A stretch of DNA of 64,000 bases from assembly GCF_026016325.1 (NCBI RefSeq), contig NZ_CP087203.1:3410001-3474000 (forward strand). Direction: 5' to 3'. Positions 54,756-64,000 of this stretch are shown here, piece after piece. The stretch's first letter is position 1. Each line of letters starts with the position of its first letter. Source of the DNA: Pseudomonas sp. B21-056 (GTDB taxonomy: Bacteria > Pseudomonadota > Gammaproteobacteria > Pseudomonadales > Pseudomonadaceae). Under the pieces are notes generated by a model, which worked only from the letters and a program-made list of their open reading frames with translations, searched no databases and had not been told where the DNA came from. A program made the position numbers and the translations under genes.

Positions 54756-54770
54756 CGCAGGGCGGGCCCC

Positions 54771-54859
54771 TGTGGGAGCGAGCTTGCTCGCGATAACGGT
54801 GGATCAGTTACAGAGATGTTGACTGTGCTGCCGTCATCGCGAGCAGGCTCGCTCCCACA
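54771..54859. repeat. REP pair, first of a cluster
   Basis: Inverted REP copies 15 nt after the fapF stop, first of five REP units in 300 nt. Confidence 0.9.
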
Positions 54860-54903
54860 GGTTGTGCTGGCAACCACAGATTCTGTGATCTCCCTGGAAC
54901 CCT

Positions 54904-54993
54904 TGTGGGAGCGAGCCTGCTCGCGATGGCGGTGGGTCAGCTTGCGAGGATGTTGACAGTGCCGACGCCTTCGCGAGCAGGCTCGCTCCCACA
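54904..54993. repeat. REP pair, second of the cluster
   Basis: Inverted REP copies 45 nt after the previous pair; the spacer GTGCTGGCAACCACAGATTC resembles the spacers in the 48.1-kb cluster. Confidence 0.9.
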
Positions 54994-55037
54994 GGGTTTG
55001 GGGGTGTATGCAGATGCTGCGTTCACCCCGGATCCCA

Positions 55038-55065
55038 TGTGGGAGCGAGCCTGCTCGCGATGGCG
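55038..55065. repeat. Single REP at the end of the cluster
   Basis: TGTGGGAGCGAGCCTGCTCG and CGATGGCG, without partner, adjacent to the stop of the enoyl-CoA hydratase gene. The gap 54756-55081 otherwise shows nothing. Confidence 0.85.
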
Positions 55066-55081
55066 TCAGTGAGGGCGCCGC

Positions 55082-55855
55082 TTACTTGTCCTGGAACTCC
55101 GCCGGCCGCTTGGCCACGAAGGCCGCCATGCCTTCTTTCTGATCCTGGGTCGCGAACGCCGCATGGAACACGCGCCGTTCGAAACGCACCCCCTCAGACA
55201 GGCTCACTTCAAACGCACGGTTGACGCTTTCCTTGACCATCATGCTGATCGGCACCGACTTGGAAGCAATCAGCGCCGCGGTCTTCAGGGCGTCGTCCAG
55301 CAACTCATCGGCCGGTACGATCCGCGCCACGATGCCGCAGCGTTCCGCTTCCACCGCATCGATGAAACGCCCGGTCAGGCACATTTCCATGGCCTTGGCC
55401 TTGCCCACCGCCCGGGTCAGCCGTTGGGTGCCGCCCATGCCCGGCAGCACGCCGAGGTTGATTTCCGGCTGGCCGAACTTGGCGTTGTCGCCGGCCAGGA
55501 TGAAGTCGCACATCAAGGCCAGCTCACAGCCGCCACCCAGGGCGAAGCCGTTCACCGCCGCGATGATCGGCTTGCGGCGGTTGGCCACGCGGTCGCTGTC
55601 GCTGAACAGGTCGTCGAGGTAGATCTGCGGATAGGTCAGCTCGGCCATTTCCTTGATATCGGCCCCGGCGGCGAAGGCTTTCTTCGAGCCGGTCAGCACG
55701 ATGCAGCCGATCTTCGGGTCCGCTTCCAGGCTGTCCAGCGCGTGGTTCAACTCGCTGACGATCTGCGCGTTCAAGGCGTTCAACGCCTGAGGACGGTTGA
55801 GGGTGATCAGGCCGACACGGTCCTTGATTTCCAACAAAATCGTTTCGTAGCTCAT
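55082..55855 (-). CDS. Enoyl-CoA hydratase
   Basis: 257-residue crotonase-fold enzyme that hydrates 2-enoyl-CoA to 3-hydroxyacyl-CoA. The oxyanion segments [11 protein letters not shown] and [14 protein letters not shown] are present, with both catalytic glutamates (in GGGCEL and GQPEINLG). It is the last gene of a five-gene minus-strand operon (synthetase, 3-hydroxyacyl-CoA dehydrogenase, thiolase, acyl-CoA dehydrogenase, hydratase), a complete beta-oxidation spiral for short or branched acyl chains. Confidence 0.92.
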   Translation of the reverse strand: MSYETILLEIKDRVGLITLNRPQALNALNAQIVSELNHALDSLEADPKIGCIVLTGSKKAFAAGADIKEMAELTYPQIYLDDLFSDSDRVANRRKPIIAAVNGFALGGGCELALMCDFILAGDNAKFGQPEINLGVLPGMGGTQRLTRAVGKAKAMEMCLTGRFIDAVEAERCGIVARIVPADELLDDALKTAALIASKSVPISMMVKESVNRAFEVSLSEGVRFERRVFHAAFATQDQKEGMAAFVAKRPAEFQDK

Positions 55856-55868
55856 GCAGGACTCCTGT

Positions 55869-56996
55869 TCAAAGATTGCGCGAAATGACCATGCGCTGAA
55901 TGTCGCTGGTGCCTTCGTAGATCTGGCAGACCCGCACGTCGCGGTAGATGCGCTCCAGCGGGAAGTCGTTGAGATAACCGTATCCGCCCAGGGTTTGCAA
56001 TGCCATGGAGCAGACTTTTTCGGCCATTTCCGAGGCGAACAACTTGGCCATGGACGCCTCCACCAATGCAGGCTGACCGTTATCCCGCAGCGCGGCGGCG
56101 TAATGCACCATCTGCCGCGCTACGGCGATCTGGGTCGCCATGTCCGCCAGGCGGAACGCCACGGCCTGGTGCTCGATGATCGGCTTGCCGAAGCTCTGGC
56201 GTTCGCGGGCATAGTCCCGGGCCGCCTCGAAAGCCGCCCGCGCCATGCCGACCGATTGCGCGGCGATGCCGACCCGTCCGCCTTCCAGGTTCGCCAGGGC
56301 GATCCTGTAGCCTTCACCCTCCTCCCCCAGTCGATTGGCGACCGGCACCTTCACATCCTCGAACAGAATCTGGCAGGTGTCGGAAGCATGCTGGCCGAGT
56401 TTGTCCTCGACCCGTGCCACGCTGTAGCCCGGTGAGTCGGTGGGCACGATGAACGCGCTGATGCCACGCTTGCCCGCACCCGGATCGGTCACCGCGAACA
56501 CGATCACCACCCCGGCGTTCTGCCCCGAGGTGATGAACTGCTTGCTACCGTTGAGCACGTAATGATCACCGTCCAGTCGCGCCCGGGTCTTGAGGCTGCT
56601 GGCGTCGGAACCAGCCTGGGGCTCGGTCAGGGCGAAGGCGCCGAGCATCGCACCGCTGGCCAGGGGCGTGAGGAACCGGGCCTTCTGCTCATCGCTGCCA
56701 AACTTGAGGATCGGCACGCAGCCCACCGAGTTGTGCACGCTCATGATGGTCGAGCACGCCCCGTCGCCGGCGGCGATTTCTTCCAGGGCCATGGCATAGG
56801 TCAGATAGCCGGTGTCGCAACCGCCCCACTGCTCCGGCACGAGCATGCCGAAGAAACCCAGCTCGGCCATCTCAGCGATGGCTTCCCTGGGGAAGCGGTG
56901 CTCGCGGTCCCACTCGGCAGCGAACGGTTTCAAGCGTTCCTGGGCAAACTGCCGGGCCACGTCGCTGATCTGTGTCTGTTCTTCAGTCGGGAGCAT
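55869..56996 (-). CDS. Acyl-CoA dehydrogenase (short/branched-chain type)
   Basis: 375 residues with the usual N-terminal helical, middle beta and C-terminal helical domains. FAD-binding signatures are [13 protein letters not shown] and [10 protein letters not shown]; the catalytic base is Glu361 in [12 protein letters not shown], the position used by short-chain enzymes. It forms the 2,3-double bond for the hydratase encoded 13 nt downstream and passes electrons to ETF. Context suggests a branched or short acyl-CoA substrate. Confidence 0.92.
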   Translation of the reverse strand: MLPTEEQTQISDVARQFAQERLKPFAAEWDREHRFPREAIAEMAELGFFGMLVPEQWGGCDTGYLTYAMALEEIAAGDGACSTIMSVHNSVGCVPILKFGSDEQKARFLTPLASGAMLGAFALTEPQAGSDASSLKTRARLDGDHYVLNGSKQFITSGQNAGVVIVFAVTDPGAGKRGISAFIVPTDSPGYSVARVEDKLGQHASDTCQILFEDVKVPVANRLGEEGEGYRIALANLEGGRVGIAAQSVGMARAAFEAARDYARERQSFGKPIIEHQAVAFRLADMATQIAVARQMVHYAAALRDNGQPALVEASMAKLFASEMAEKVCSMALQTLGGYGYLNDFPLERIYRDVRVCQIYEGTSDIQRMVISRNL

Positions 56997-57005
56997 GATG
57001 GTTCC

Positions 57006-58193
57006 TTAATACAGGCATTCAACGGCCATGGCCGTGGCTTCACCGCCGCCGATGCAAATCGCCGCGACACCGCGCTTGAGGCCTTTCTGGCGCAGGGCGG
57101 AGAGCAGCGTCACCAGGATCCGCGCCCCCGATGCACCAATCGGATGGCCCAGCGCACAGGCGCCGCCGTGGATGTTGACCTTGTCGTGGGGAATCTCCAA
57201 CTTGCCCATGGTCACCAGCCCTACCACGGCAAACGCTTCGTTGACTTCGAACAGATCGACTTCGTCCAGCGCCCAGCCGGTCTTTTGCATCAGCTTCTTC
57301 ACCGCGCCAATCGGTGCGGTAGGGAACAGGCTCGGGGTATCGGCAAACGCCGCGTGGCCGTGAATCACCGCCAGGGGCTTCAAACCCCGCTGGGTGGCCT
57401 GGCTCTGGCGCATCAGCACCAGCGCCGCGGCGCCATCGGAAATCGAGCTGGCGTTGGCCGCCGTCACCGTACCGCCCTCGCGGAACGCCGGCTTGAGGGA
57501 CGCGATCTTGTCGATCCGCGCCTTGGGCGGCTGTTCGTCATGGCTCACCGTGACCTGTTCCTTGCCGACCATGACCTGCAGCGGCACGATCTCGGCATCG
57601 AAACTGCCGTCCTTGATCGCCTGCTGGGCGCGGGTGGTGGAGGCAATGGCGAAGGCGTCCTGGGCTTCACGGCTGAAACCGTTGGCTTCGGCGCAATCCT
57701 CGGCGAAGGTGCCCATCAGGCGACCCCTGTCGTAGGCATCTTCCAGGCCGTCGAGGAACATGTGGTCCAGGACCTTGCCGTGGCCCATGCGCAAGCCGCT
57801 GCGGGCGCGATCGAGCAGATACGGGGCGTTGGACATGCTTTCCATGCCGCCGGCCACCACCACCTCGGCGCTGCCGGCAACGAGCATGTCATGGGCGAGA
57901 ATCGCCGCTTCCATGCCCGAGCCGCACATCTTGTTCAGGGTGGTGCAGCGGGTCGACTTGTCGAGCCCGGCCCCCAGCGCCGCTTGCCGCGCCGGGGCCT
58001 GGCCCTGGCCGGCGGCGAGCACGCAGCCGAACAGCACTTCTTCTACGGAATTCGGGGCAATACCGGCGCGCTCCACGGCGGCCTTGATCGCGGCGGCGCC
58101 CAGTTGCGGGGCACTGAGGCTCTTGAGTTCGCCCTGGAAACCGCCCATGGGGGTGCGGACGGCGCTGACGATGACAATCGGATCGTTGGACAT
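57006..58193 (-). CDS. Acetyl-CoA acyltransferase (thiolase)
   Basis: 395 residues. The acyl-carrying cysteine is Cys90 in LNKMCGSGM; the C-terminal motifs GGACALGHPIGASGAR and AICIGGGEA supply the catalytic His and second Cys. It cleaves 3-oxoacyl-CoA, the last step of the spiral. AGGAAGGG precedes the ATG at 58193; a longer frame to 58232 overlaps the spacer. The equivalent P. putida gene set (around fadAx) has the same order, so a role in short-chain, branched-chain (isoleucine-derived) or aryl-alkanoate breakdown is likely. Confidence 0.92.
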   Translation of the reverse strand: MSNDPIVIVSAVRTPMGGFQGELKSLSAPQLGAAAIKAAVERAGIAPNSVEEVLFGCVLAAGQGQAPARQAALGAGLDKSTRCTTLNKMCGSGMEAAILAHDMLVAGSAEVVVAGGMESMSNAPYLLDRARSGLRMGHGKVLDHMFLDGLEDAYDRGRLMGTFAEDCAEANGFSREAQDAFAIASTTRAQQAIKDGSFDAEIVPLQVMVGKEQVTVSHDEQPPKARIDKIASLKPAFREGGTVTAANASSISDGAAALVLMRQSQATQRGLKPLAVIHGHAAFADTPSLFPTAPIGAVKKLMQKTGWALDEVDLFEVNEAFAVVGLVTMGKLEIPHDKVNIHGGACALGHPIGASGARILVTLLSALRQKGLKRGVAAICIGGGEATAMAVECLY

Positions 58194-58206
58194 GACTGTT
58201 CCCTTC

Positions 58207-58971
58207 CTATTTGGCGGCCATACGCAAGGCACCGTCGAGACGGATCACCTCGCCGTTGAGCATGCTGTTCTCAATGATATGCCTGACCAGCGCCGCGTAC
58301 TCGGCCGGTTTGCCCAGGCGCGGCGGGAACGGTACGCCGGCGGCCAGGGAATCGCGGACCTCCGGGGTCATGCCGGCCATCATCGGCGTTTCGAAAATAC
58401 CTGGCGCGATGGTCATCACGCGGATCCCGAAACGCGCCAGTTCCCGGGCGGCCGGCAGGGTCAGGCTGGCGATCGCGCCCTTGGACGCCGCATAGGCCGC
58501 TTGGCCGATCTGCCCGTCGAACGCTGCCACCGACGCGGTGTTGATGATCACGCCGCGCTCGCCGTCGGCATCGGCCTCGGTTTCGGCAATGGCCGCAGCG
58601 GCCAGGCGCAGCAGATTGAAACTGCCGATCAGGTTGACGTTGATCACCTGGCTGAAACTGGCGAGCCCATGGGGACCGTTCTTGCCGAGGATCTTCTCGC
58701 CACGCACGATGCCGGCGCAGTTCACCAGGCCATTGAGGCCACCGAAGGCCTCGACCGTAGCCTTGACCGCCGCTTCGGCCGCCGCCTCGTTGCTGATGTC
58801 CGCCACTACGCTCTGGCAGCCGAGCTTCTGTGCCTGGGCGGCCACGGCTTCGGCATTGAGGTCCACCAGCATCACCTTGGCGCCGGCCTTGACCAGCAGC
58901 TCGCCAGTGGCCGCACCGAGGCCGGACGCACCGCCGCTGACGAGGAAAATCTTGTTGTCGATCTGCATCAT
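58207..58971 (-). CDS. 3-hydroxyacyl-CoA dehydrogenase, SDR type II (FadB2x/HSD10-like)
   Basis: 254-residue short-chain dehydrogenase. NAD loop GGASGLG (13-19), NAG-type motif NCAG (84-87), catalytic Ser147, Tyr160 and Lys164 (YAASK). The overall sequence follows the 3-hydroxy-2-methylbutyryl-CoA dehydrogenase / HSD10 group, which oxidises 3-hydroxyacyl-CoA, including branched forms from isoleucine. AAGGA lies before two adjacent ATG codons (58971, 58968); the first is used here. Confidence 0.9.
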   Translation of the reverse strand: MMQIDNKIFLVSGGASGLGAATGELLVKAGAKVMLVDLNAEAVAAQAQKLGCQSVVADISNEAAAEAAVKATVEAFGGLNGLVNCAGIVRGEKILGKNGPHGLASFSQVINVNLIGSFNLLRLAAAAIAETEADADGERGVIINTASVAAFDGQIGQAAYAASKGAIASLTLPAARELARFGIRVMTIAPGIFETPMMAGMTPEVRDSLAAGVPFPPRLGKPAEYAALVRHIIENSMLNGEVIRLDGALRMAAK

Positions 58972-58984
58972 GGTTTCCTTGGAT

Positions 58985-60649
58985 TCAAGCTGAAACGTTC
59001 TGCGCCGCCGCTTCTTGGGCTTTGGCGACTTCCTGGTTGCGCAAGATAAAGCGCTGTACTTTGCCGCTTGGGGTTTTCGGCAAGTCGCTGACAAATTCGA
59101 TTTCACGGGGATAGGCATGGGCGGCGAGGCGCTTGCGCACATGTTGGCGCAACTCTTCGGCCAGCTCCGGCGCGGCGCGGTACTGGGCGCTGAGCACGAC
59201 GAAGGCCTTCACCAGTTCGGTCCGCTCCGGGTCGGGTTTGCCGATCACCGCCGCTTCGACCACCGCCGGGTGTTCAATCAGGGCGCTTTCCACGTCGAAG
59301 GGACCGACGCGATAGCCCGAGGTGGTGATCACGTCGTCACTGCGGCCGACGAAACTGATGCTGCCGTCCGGGTTCAGCTCAACGGTGTCACCGCTCAGGT
59401 AATAATTGCCGACGAAGGATTTGGTCGGCCCGCCCTGGTAGCCGGCGAACCAGCACATGGGTGACTGGCTACGGTCGACGGCGAGAATCCCCGGCTGGCC
59501 GACGCCCAGTTCCTGATGGTTTTCATCCAGCACCACGATCCGGTGGCCTGGCGAGGCGAAACCGGCCGCGCCCAGGTGCACCGGATGCGTCAGCCCATGG
59601 TGGTTGCACAGCACCATGCCCAGTTCGGTCTGGCCGTAATGGTCATGGATCACCACGTCCAGGTTATCGGCGAACCAGCGGATCACTTCCGGGTTCAGCG
59701 GCTCGCCGGCACTGCTGACGATGCGCAGCCGGCCCTTGATCGACCGGGCGAACTGCTCGCCGCCGGCAATCAGCAGGCGATAAGCCGTGGGCGAACCCGT
59801 GAGGTTGGTGATGCCGTACTTGTTGATGACCCGGCAGGTGCTTTCCAGGGTAAACGGACCATCGTAGAACGTGATGGGATGTCCCATCGCCAACGGGCCA
59901 GTCACGCCGAAGTAGACGCCGTAGGCCCAGCCCGGATCGGCAAGATTCCAGAACGCGTCTTCGGGCCTCAGGTCCACGGCGTCCCGGGTGTAGCTCTGGA
60001 AGGCGACGATGGCCTTGAGCGGTATGGACAACGCCTTGGCCGGCCCGGTGGTGCCGGAGGTGAACATCAGCAGGAAGGGGTCCTCGCCGGTGAGCATCAC
60101 CGGTTCGCATTGATTGGAATGGTTCGCCACTTCAGCCCAGAAACTGTAGTCGCCCCGAACGATCCCCCGGCCTTTTTCGCCGCCGACGGTGACCACGGTG
60201 GGACAACCGGTCACTTCGTTGAGCTTGGGCCGATTGACTGCGTCGGTGACGACGATGCGTGCGCCAGATCCACCGAGACGGTGCTCGATGGCCTTGGGGC
60301 CGAACGCAGTGAACAACGGCTGATACACCGCCCCGATGCGCCAGGTGGCGAGCACCACGATCAGCAGCTCCGCAGTGCGAGGCAGCAGGCCGGCAACCTT
60401 GTCGCCCTTGCCCACGCCCTGGGTCAGCAGGAAATTGGCGAAACGCGCGGCGTGGTCCTGCAGGTCACGGTAGGTCCAGGTCGCGTCGCTGCCGTCACGG
60501 CCCTCCCAGAACAACGCGATGCGCCCCGGCAACGCATGCTGGTCGCAACATTCGACGCAGGCGTTCAGCGCCTCGAGCGAACCGTGCAGTGCGGCATTGA
60601 CGGTGTGCTGGTAATCGAACTGCGATGTGGCGGACGAGTAATCGCGCAT
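58985..60649 (-). CDS. AMP-forming acyl-CoA synthetase
   Basis: 554-residue adenylate-forming enzyme of the ANL family. The ATP loop is [10 protein letters not shown] (about 190-199), the A5 motif [11 protein letters not shown], and the A10 lysine in [10 protein letters not shown]. It activates a free acid to its CoA ester and heads the beta-oxidation operon, so the acid enters the pathway here. Start chosen at 60649 ([14 protein letters not shown]); the frame continues to 60730 without family support. Confidence 0.9.
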   Translation of the reverse strand: MRDYSSATSQFDYQHTVNAALHGSLEALNACVECCDQHALPGRIALFWEGRDGSDATWTYRDLQDHAARFANFLLTQGVGKGDKVAGLLPRTAELLIVVLATWRIGAVYQPLFTAFGPKAIEHRLGGSGARIVVTDAVNRPKLNEVTGCPTVVTVGGEKGRGIVRGDYSFWAEVANHSNQCEPVMLTGEDPFLLMFTSGTTGPAKALSIPLKAIVAFQSYTRDAVDLRPEDAFWNLADPGWAYGVYFGVTGPLAMGHPITFYDGPFTLESTCRVINKYGITNLTGSPTAYRLLIAGGEQFARSIKGRLRIVSSAGEPLNPEVIRWFADNLDVVIHDHYGQTELGMVLCNHHGLTHPVHLGAAGFASPGHRIVVLDENHQELGVGQPGILAVDRSQSPMCWFAGYQGGPTKSFVGNYYLSGDTVELNPDGSISFVGRSDDVITTSGYRVGPFDVESALIEHPAVVEAAVIGKPDPERTELVKAFVVLSAQYRAAPELAEELRQHVRKRLAAHAYPREIEFVSDLPKTPSGKVQRFILRNQEVAKAQEAAAQNVSA

Positions 60650-60799
60650 GACCAAAATCCCTCTGTACTTTTTATTGGTTGGGGGAACCGTGAACAGGGG
60701 AATACTCGCGCCGACGGGGTCAGGCGGCAATGGTCAAAGCCCTCAAGTTGCTTGACTGGTTTGGCCATGGTTTGGGGGATGGGTTGCCAGTTGTGACCC

Positions 60800-60824
60800 T
60801 ATCGCGAGCAGGCTCGCTCCCACA
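60800..60824. repeat. Single REP, inverted orientation
   Basis: TATCGCGAGCAGGCTCGCTC then CCACA, upstream of the acyl-CoA synthetase gene. With the next unit it faces outward rather than inward. Confidence 0.85.
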
Positions 60825-60851
60825 GGGGATTTGTGTTGGACGCAAAACCCT

Positions 60852-60879
60852 TGTGGGAGCGAGCCTGCTCGCGATAGCA
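60852..60879. repeat. Single REP, direct orientation
   Basis: TGTGGGAGCGAGCCTGCTCG and CGATAGC, 27 nt after the inverted unit and 12 nt beyond the end of the glycosyltransferase gene. The remainder of 60650-60891 shows no gene. Confidence 0.85.
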
Positions 60880-60891
60880 ATTTCCCAGTCG

Positions 60892-62412
60892 CTACAAAGG
60901 CTGTTTCCAAGCGAATGAATAGACCTTCCCAGGCGCCGGAGGCTGGCAGCGCTGGTTATCCGCATCGGCCCCCACCAGGAACCACTCGGCCCTGGAAGTT
61001 TCACCGACACTATGGGCCTTTTGCGGGTTGTAACAACGCGCCAGATCCCGCGCAGGCACCAGCGCATAGGCCTGCGGGTGACTGCGAAGCCAGAGCGCGG
61101 ACTGTTCCAGGGACTGCTTGCCATAAAAGCCGAAATGCACGATGGGTTGCCGGGCGAACAACCAGTGCCCCTCACGCCAACCGACCAGCACCAGCTCGGC
61201 GTTGTTGCTCAATCGCGCCACGTCAGCCATGAGGGTTTCGTGGGGGTTGACGCCCTCCTTGTGGGGCTCGATGAAGCCACGCACGAACCAGGCGCACAGC
61301 CACACCACCGTCAGCACCGCGAACACCGTCCTGCCCCGCGGACGCCGGCTGAACCAGCGGCGCAACATCCACGGAACCAGCGGTGCCACCAGCAGAATCA
61401 ACCCAGGCAATGCCGGAAAGATATACAGCTTGCGCTTGCCGCTGCTCAGGCTGAAGAACAGCAACACCAGCACCACCCAGCCGAGCAATACCAGCACCCG
61501 ACCATCGTGCTTGAGCAATTGCCTGCGCCAGGCCGGCACCAGCCAGGGCAGCATGAAGAAAATCGGTAACCAGTACTTCGGAATCACCTGGACGAAGAAG
61601 TACCAGAAGGGTTCGCGATGCTCCCACGCATTGGCATAGCGCCCCGCCGTTTGCTTGAACAGGATTTCCTGGGTATAGGCCAGGCTGTCGGCGCTGCCTT
61701 GCGCCACGATCAACAACAGCGGGCCCAGCCACACTGCAATGGCAGCCAGCGCCACCAGCAGCCCCAGCCACCAGGCGCCGGCTTTACCGGGCATCGGCGT
61801 CACGCCTTTCCAACCCTTGCGCACCGCATAGGCATATGGAATCAGCATCAACACCGGCAGAAAACCCACCCCCTTGCTGATGACGCCAAACCCCATCGCC
61901 GCGCAAGCCACGTAGTACCAGCGCCAGTCCGGGCCGAGCAGCAGGTGCCGGCACAGGCCATAGATGCCAAGGATGGTCCAGAGCGCGAGAAAACCATCGA
62001 TCTGCCCGGTGCGCAGGATGCTGTAGGTCTGGTAGGTCGCCAGGAACAGCAGCGCGGCAATCACACCGATACGCCGCCCCCACAAGCGCCGGCCCAGGTC
62101 ATACAAGCAAGCCGTGGTCACGCTGCCGGCCAACAGCGCAGGCAAGTACAGGGCGACTTTTGGCAGTTGGGTCAGTTGCACGAACAGCGCCACGGTCCAC
62201 ATGAACAGGGGTGGCTTGTCCGCGTAGATTTCCCCGGCTCGATGGGGAATGAACCATGAGCCGTTCTGGAGCATTTCCAGGGCGACACCGAGGAAGCGTT
62301 CTTCATCGACATTCAGCGGTTGCCGCCAGCCGAGCCCGGCCCCCACCATGACCAACGCCAGTAGCGCAAAACCCAGCAATTCCAGCCGAGGGGAAGACAA
62401 TCGTATCCGCAC
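60892..62412 (-). CDS. ArnT-like lipid-linked sugar transferase (GT39/GT83 family)
   Basis: 506-residue polytopic membrane protein with about eleven to twelve helices. Near the N-terminus, a family motif with acidic residues (WRQPLNVDEERFLGVALEM) lies in the first periplasmic loop, and HRAGEIYADKPPLFMW follows. It belongs to the ArnT/PMT-like group that uses polyprenyl-phosphate sugars to modify lipid A or proteins in the periplasm. The GTG at 62412 has AGGGG upstream and avoids overlap; an ATG at 62454 inside the preceding gene is possible. The ArnC-like transferase two genes upstream probably makes its donor. Confidence 0.83.
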   Translation of the reverse strand: MRIRLSSPRLELLGFALLALVMVGAGLGWRQPLNVDEERFLGVALEMLQNGSWFIPHRAGEIYADKPPLFMWTVALFVQLTQLPKVALYLPALLAGSVTTACLYDLGRRLWGRRIGVIAALLFLATYQTYSILRTGQIDGFLALWTILGIYGLCRHLLLGPDWRWYYVACAAMGFGVISKGVGFLPVLMLIPYAYAVRKGWKGVTPMPGKAGAWWLGLLVALAAIAVWLGPLLLIVAQGSADSLAYTQEILFKQTAGRYANAWEHREPFWYFFVQVIPKYWLPIFFMLPWLVPAWRRQLLKHDGRVLVLLGWVVLVLLFFSLSSGKRKLYIFPALPGLILLVAPLVPWMLRRWFSRRPRGRTVFAVLTVVWLCAWFVRGFIEPHKEGVNPHETLMADVARLSNNAELVLVGWREGHWLFARQPIVHFGFYGKQSLEQSALWLRSHPQAYALVPARDLARCYNPQKAHSVGETSRAEWFLVGADADNQRCQPPAPGKVYSFAWKQPL

Positions 62413-62416
62413 CGTT

Positions 62417-62710
62417 TCAGCCCCTTTTGTCCAGCTCGAGGCCTTTGTGTTCATGCTGCCTGGCGATCAATTGCAGGTTGCGCAGGTACACGATGAAGCC
62501 GAAGGACTGGCCGAGGATGAAGACCGGGTCTTCACGATAAATGGCGTACGCCAGCAGCAACGCACTGCCGGCAATGCTCAGGTACCAGAACCCCACCGGG
62601 ATCATGCTGCGCTTCTTGTATTCACTGTAGAGCCACTGCAGGGCAAAGCGCCCGGTAAAGACCAACTGGCCCATGAAACCCACGGCCAGCCACATCGATT
62701 CCCTGCCCAT
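62417..62710 (-). CDS. LAB_N domain membrane protein
   Basis: 97 residues with three hydrophobic helices, matching the lipid-A-disaccharide synthase N-terminal-like (LAB_N) family: GFMGQLVFTGRFALQWLYSE and PVGFWYLSIAGSALLLAYAI. These small membrane proteins are regularly found between ArnC-like and ArnT-like transferases; their activity is not established. Spacing to both neighbours is 1-4 nt. Confidence 0.85.
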   Translation of the reverse strand: MGRESMWLAVGFMGQLVFTGRFALQWLYSEYKKRSMIPVGFWYLSIAGSALLLAYAIYREDPVFILGQSFGFIVYLRNLQLIARQHEHKGLELDKRG

Positions 62711-62711
62711 G

Positions 62712-63455
62712 TCAGGCCTCGCTTTCTTGTGCGTTGACGTCCAGGCGGGTGCGTTTTATCAACCACCACACCCCCAACAGATCGACGATGCCCACCAGGG
62801 CACGGTCCAGGTTTCCATAGTTGGACACCCCTGCCCCACGCTCACGGTGGTTGACCGGCTGAACCAGCATCCGACCATTGTGACGGCGGATCAGGGCCGG
62901 GATGAAGCGGTGCATGTGATCGAAGTATGGCAAGCGCAGAAACGCCTCGCGCTCGATCAGTTTGATGCCGCAACCGGTGTCCGGGGTCTGGTCTTTCAGC
63001 AGACTGGCCCGCAGCTTGTTGGCAAATCGCGAAGCCCAGCGCTTGCTCGCCGTGTCCCGACGGTTCACCCGATGCCCCGCCACCAGCTTGACGCCCGCGG
63101 GTTTGCCCTCCGAACCGCGCACCAGCTCGAGCATTTTCGGCAAATCGGCCGGGTCGTTCTGGCCATCGCCGTCCAGGGTCGCCAACCAGTGCCCACGTGC
63201 GACCACAGCGGCGTGGTGAATGGAAGTACTCTGCCCCAGGGAACGGGCATGGCTGAGCACCCGCAATTGAGGGTAACCCTGGCCTTGCAGTGTGCGCAGT
63301 TCGGCCGCGGTGGCATCGGTGCTGCCATCGTCCACCACGATCACTTCAAAGGCCTCGTTGACCAGTGCTGCACGCACCTCCTCCAACAATGGAATGAGGT
63401 TGCCTGCTTCGTTCTTCGCCGGGATCAAGACCGATACATAAGGGCTTTCGTGCAT
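62712..63455 (-). CDS. Polyprenyl-phosphate glycosyltransferase (GT2, ArnC/DPM1-like)
   Basis: 247 residues with the GT2 fold: VSVLIPAKNEAGN at the start, VVDDGSTDAT (about 40-49) and the metal-binding LDGDGQNDP (about 93-101), with a hydrophobic C-terminal stretch. Enzymes of this class transfer a sugar from a nucleotide to undecaprenyl phosphate. With the LAB_N and ArnT-like genes downstream it forms a short envelope-modification pathway. The upstream frame extends further, but family similarity begins at 63455. Confidence 0.88.
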   Translation of the reverse strand: MHESPYVSVLIPAKNEAGNLIPLLEEVRAALVNEAFEVIVVDDGSTDATAAELRTLQGQGYPQLRVLSHARSLGQSTSIHHAAVVARGHWLATLDGDGQNDPADLPKMLELVRGSEGKPAGVKLVAGHRVNRRDTASKRWASRFANKLRASLLKDQTPDTGCGIKLIEREAFLRLPYFDHMHRFIPALIRRHNGRMLVQPVNHRERGAGVSNYGNLDRALVGIVDLLGVWWLIKRTRLDVNAQESEA

Positions 63456-63486
63456 GACGTTCCTATAGACATTCGAGATTGCGCGC

Positions 63487-64000
63487 TTAAACGCGGTAAT
63501 AGTCGCGGTACCAATCGACAAACGACCGTACGCCGCTGGACACCGGAACCTGCGGACGAAAATCCACCCGTTCTTCCAGGTCACGGGTATCCGCCCAGGT
63601 GTTGACCACGTCGCCTGACTGCAACGGCAAGAGGTTCTTGATGGCGCGGATGCCTGTCGCTTCTTCGATGCATTCGACAAAGTGCAGAAGCTGCACCGGC
63701 GAACCACGTCCAATGTTGTAGACCTTGTTCGGCGCGCCGCGCTCATCGGTAGGCGGGCGTGGTATCAAACGCACCAGGCCTTCGACGATGTCGTCGATGT
63801 AGGTGAAATCCCGAGACATCGCGCCGTCGTTGTACACATCGATGGCGCGGCCGTTCAAGATGGCGTCAGTGAACTTGAACAGCGCCATGTCGGGTCGGCC
63901 CCACGGCCCATACACGGTAAAAAAGCGCAGGCCGGTGGTGGGGATGCCGTAGAGATGGGCGTAGGAATGCGCCATCAACTCGTTGGCCCGCTTGGTCGCG
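63487..64000 (-). CDS. UDP-glucuronate 4-epimerase-like SDR (5' end outside window)
   Basis: C-terminal 170 or so residues of an extended short-chain dehydrogenase. The first visible residues include the lysine of the YxxxK motif (ATKRANELMAHSYAH), then GLRFFTVYGPWGRPDMALFK and SRDFTYIDDIVEGLVRL, typical of nucleotide-sugar epimerases related to CapI/UDP-glucuronate 4-epimerase. It probably makes the sugar donor for the transferase genes that follow 32 nt downstream. The rest of the gene lies beyond base 64000. Confidence 0.85.
   Translation of the reverse strand, partial: ATKRANELMAHSYAHLYGIPTTGLRFFTVYGPWGRPDMALFKFTDAILNGRAIDVYNDGAMSRDFTYIDDIVEGLVRLIPRPPTDERGAPNKVYNIGRGSPVQLLHFVECIEEATGIRAIKNLLPLQSGDVVNTWADTRDLEERVDFRPQVPVSSGVRSFVDWYRDYYRV

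Noticed and set aside
54771..55065. REP clusters (also 48024-48314) as a CRISPR array
   Set aside because: The units are palindromes in alternating orientation with recurring, irregular spacers, there are too few of them, and no cas gene is present.

Overview
The window looks like chromosomal DNA of a fluorescent-group Pseudomonas. It is GC-rich, with genes packed in short operons. It carries a MexEF-OprN-type pump, the mannitol operon in the order known from P. fluorescens, the fap amyloid operon, an LpxO-type lipid A hydroxylase, DUF2790 and DUF1652 proteins, and many copies of the Pseudomonas REP palindrome (core GTGGGAGCGAGCCTGCTCGC). No rRNA, tRNA, CRISPR array, transposase, integrase or prophage gene was seen. 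The species cannot be fixed from this window.

Layout. 1-5.1 kb: 3' end of a mexE-like adaptor, then mexF and oprN, closed by a terminator. 5.4-6.4 kb: a membrane-anchored HEAT/TPR protein. 6.6-17.3 kb: a dense signalling block. A double-domain KaiC-like ATPase overlaps a hybrid histidine kinase with a pseudo-receiver at its N-terminus. A minus-strand operon follows, in which every gene overlaps the next: CHASE3-GAF kinase with three receivers, CheR, CheB, receiver-kinase, stand-alone receiver. A second stand-alone receiver is divergent from it. 17.3-18.7 kb: a lone glycosyltransferase. 18.8-28.5 kb: mtlR and mtlEFGKDYZ for mannitol/polyol uptake and conversion to fructose 6-phosphate. 28.5-34.1 kb: small DUF proteins, a short threonine dehydratase behind a leader-peptide attenuator, an MFS transporter, a periplasmic sugar dehydrogenase. 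34.3-38.1 kb: ku and ligD for end joining, and lpxO. 38.5-46.1 kb: YbiT-type ABC-F ATPase, MFS protein, secreted hydrolase, azoreductase with divergent LysR regulator, and uppP. 46.4-49.5 kb: a chemoreceptor and a pnuC/ribosylnicotinamide kinase pair. 49.8-54.8 kb: fapABCDEF. 55.1-60.6 kb: a five-gene acyl-CoA catabolic operon. 60.9-64 kb: an envelope glycan group (ArnT-like transferase, LAB_N protein, ArnC-like transferase, sugar-nucleotide epimerase cut by the window end).

How genes work together. MtlR should switch on the mtl operon; MtlE/F/G/K import the polyol, MtlD oxidises it, and MtlZ (and MtlY for pentuloses) phosphorylates the product. The fap genes encode a whole amyloid secretion pathway: chaperone-like FapA, subunits FapB/C/E, protease FapD and pore FapF. 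In the signalling block, methyltransferase and methylesterase homologues sit with a kinase that has a long Glu/Gln-rich coiled coil but with no chemoreceptor, CheA or CheW, which suggests methylation control of a histidine kinase.

The less routine signals are in non-coding DNA: an ilvA attenuator with a 21-codon leader, a terminator directly before the uppP ribosome binding site, a sigma54-like fap promoter with repeated upstream heptamers, a terminator inside the fap operon, a perfect ANR/FNR box, an AraC-type operator candidate for mtl, and REP or long palindromes inside the mtl operon.
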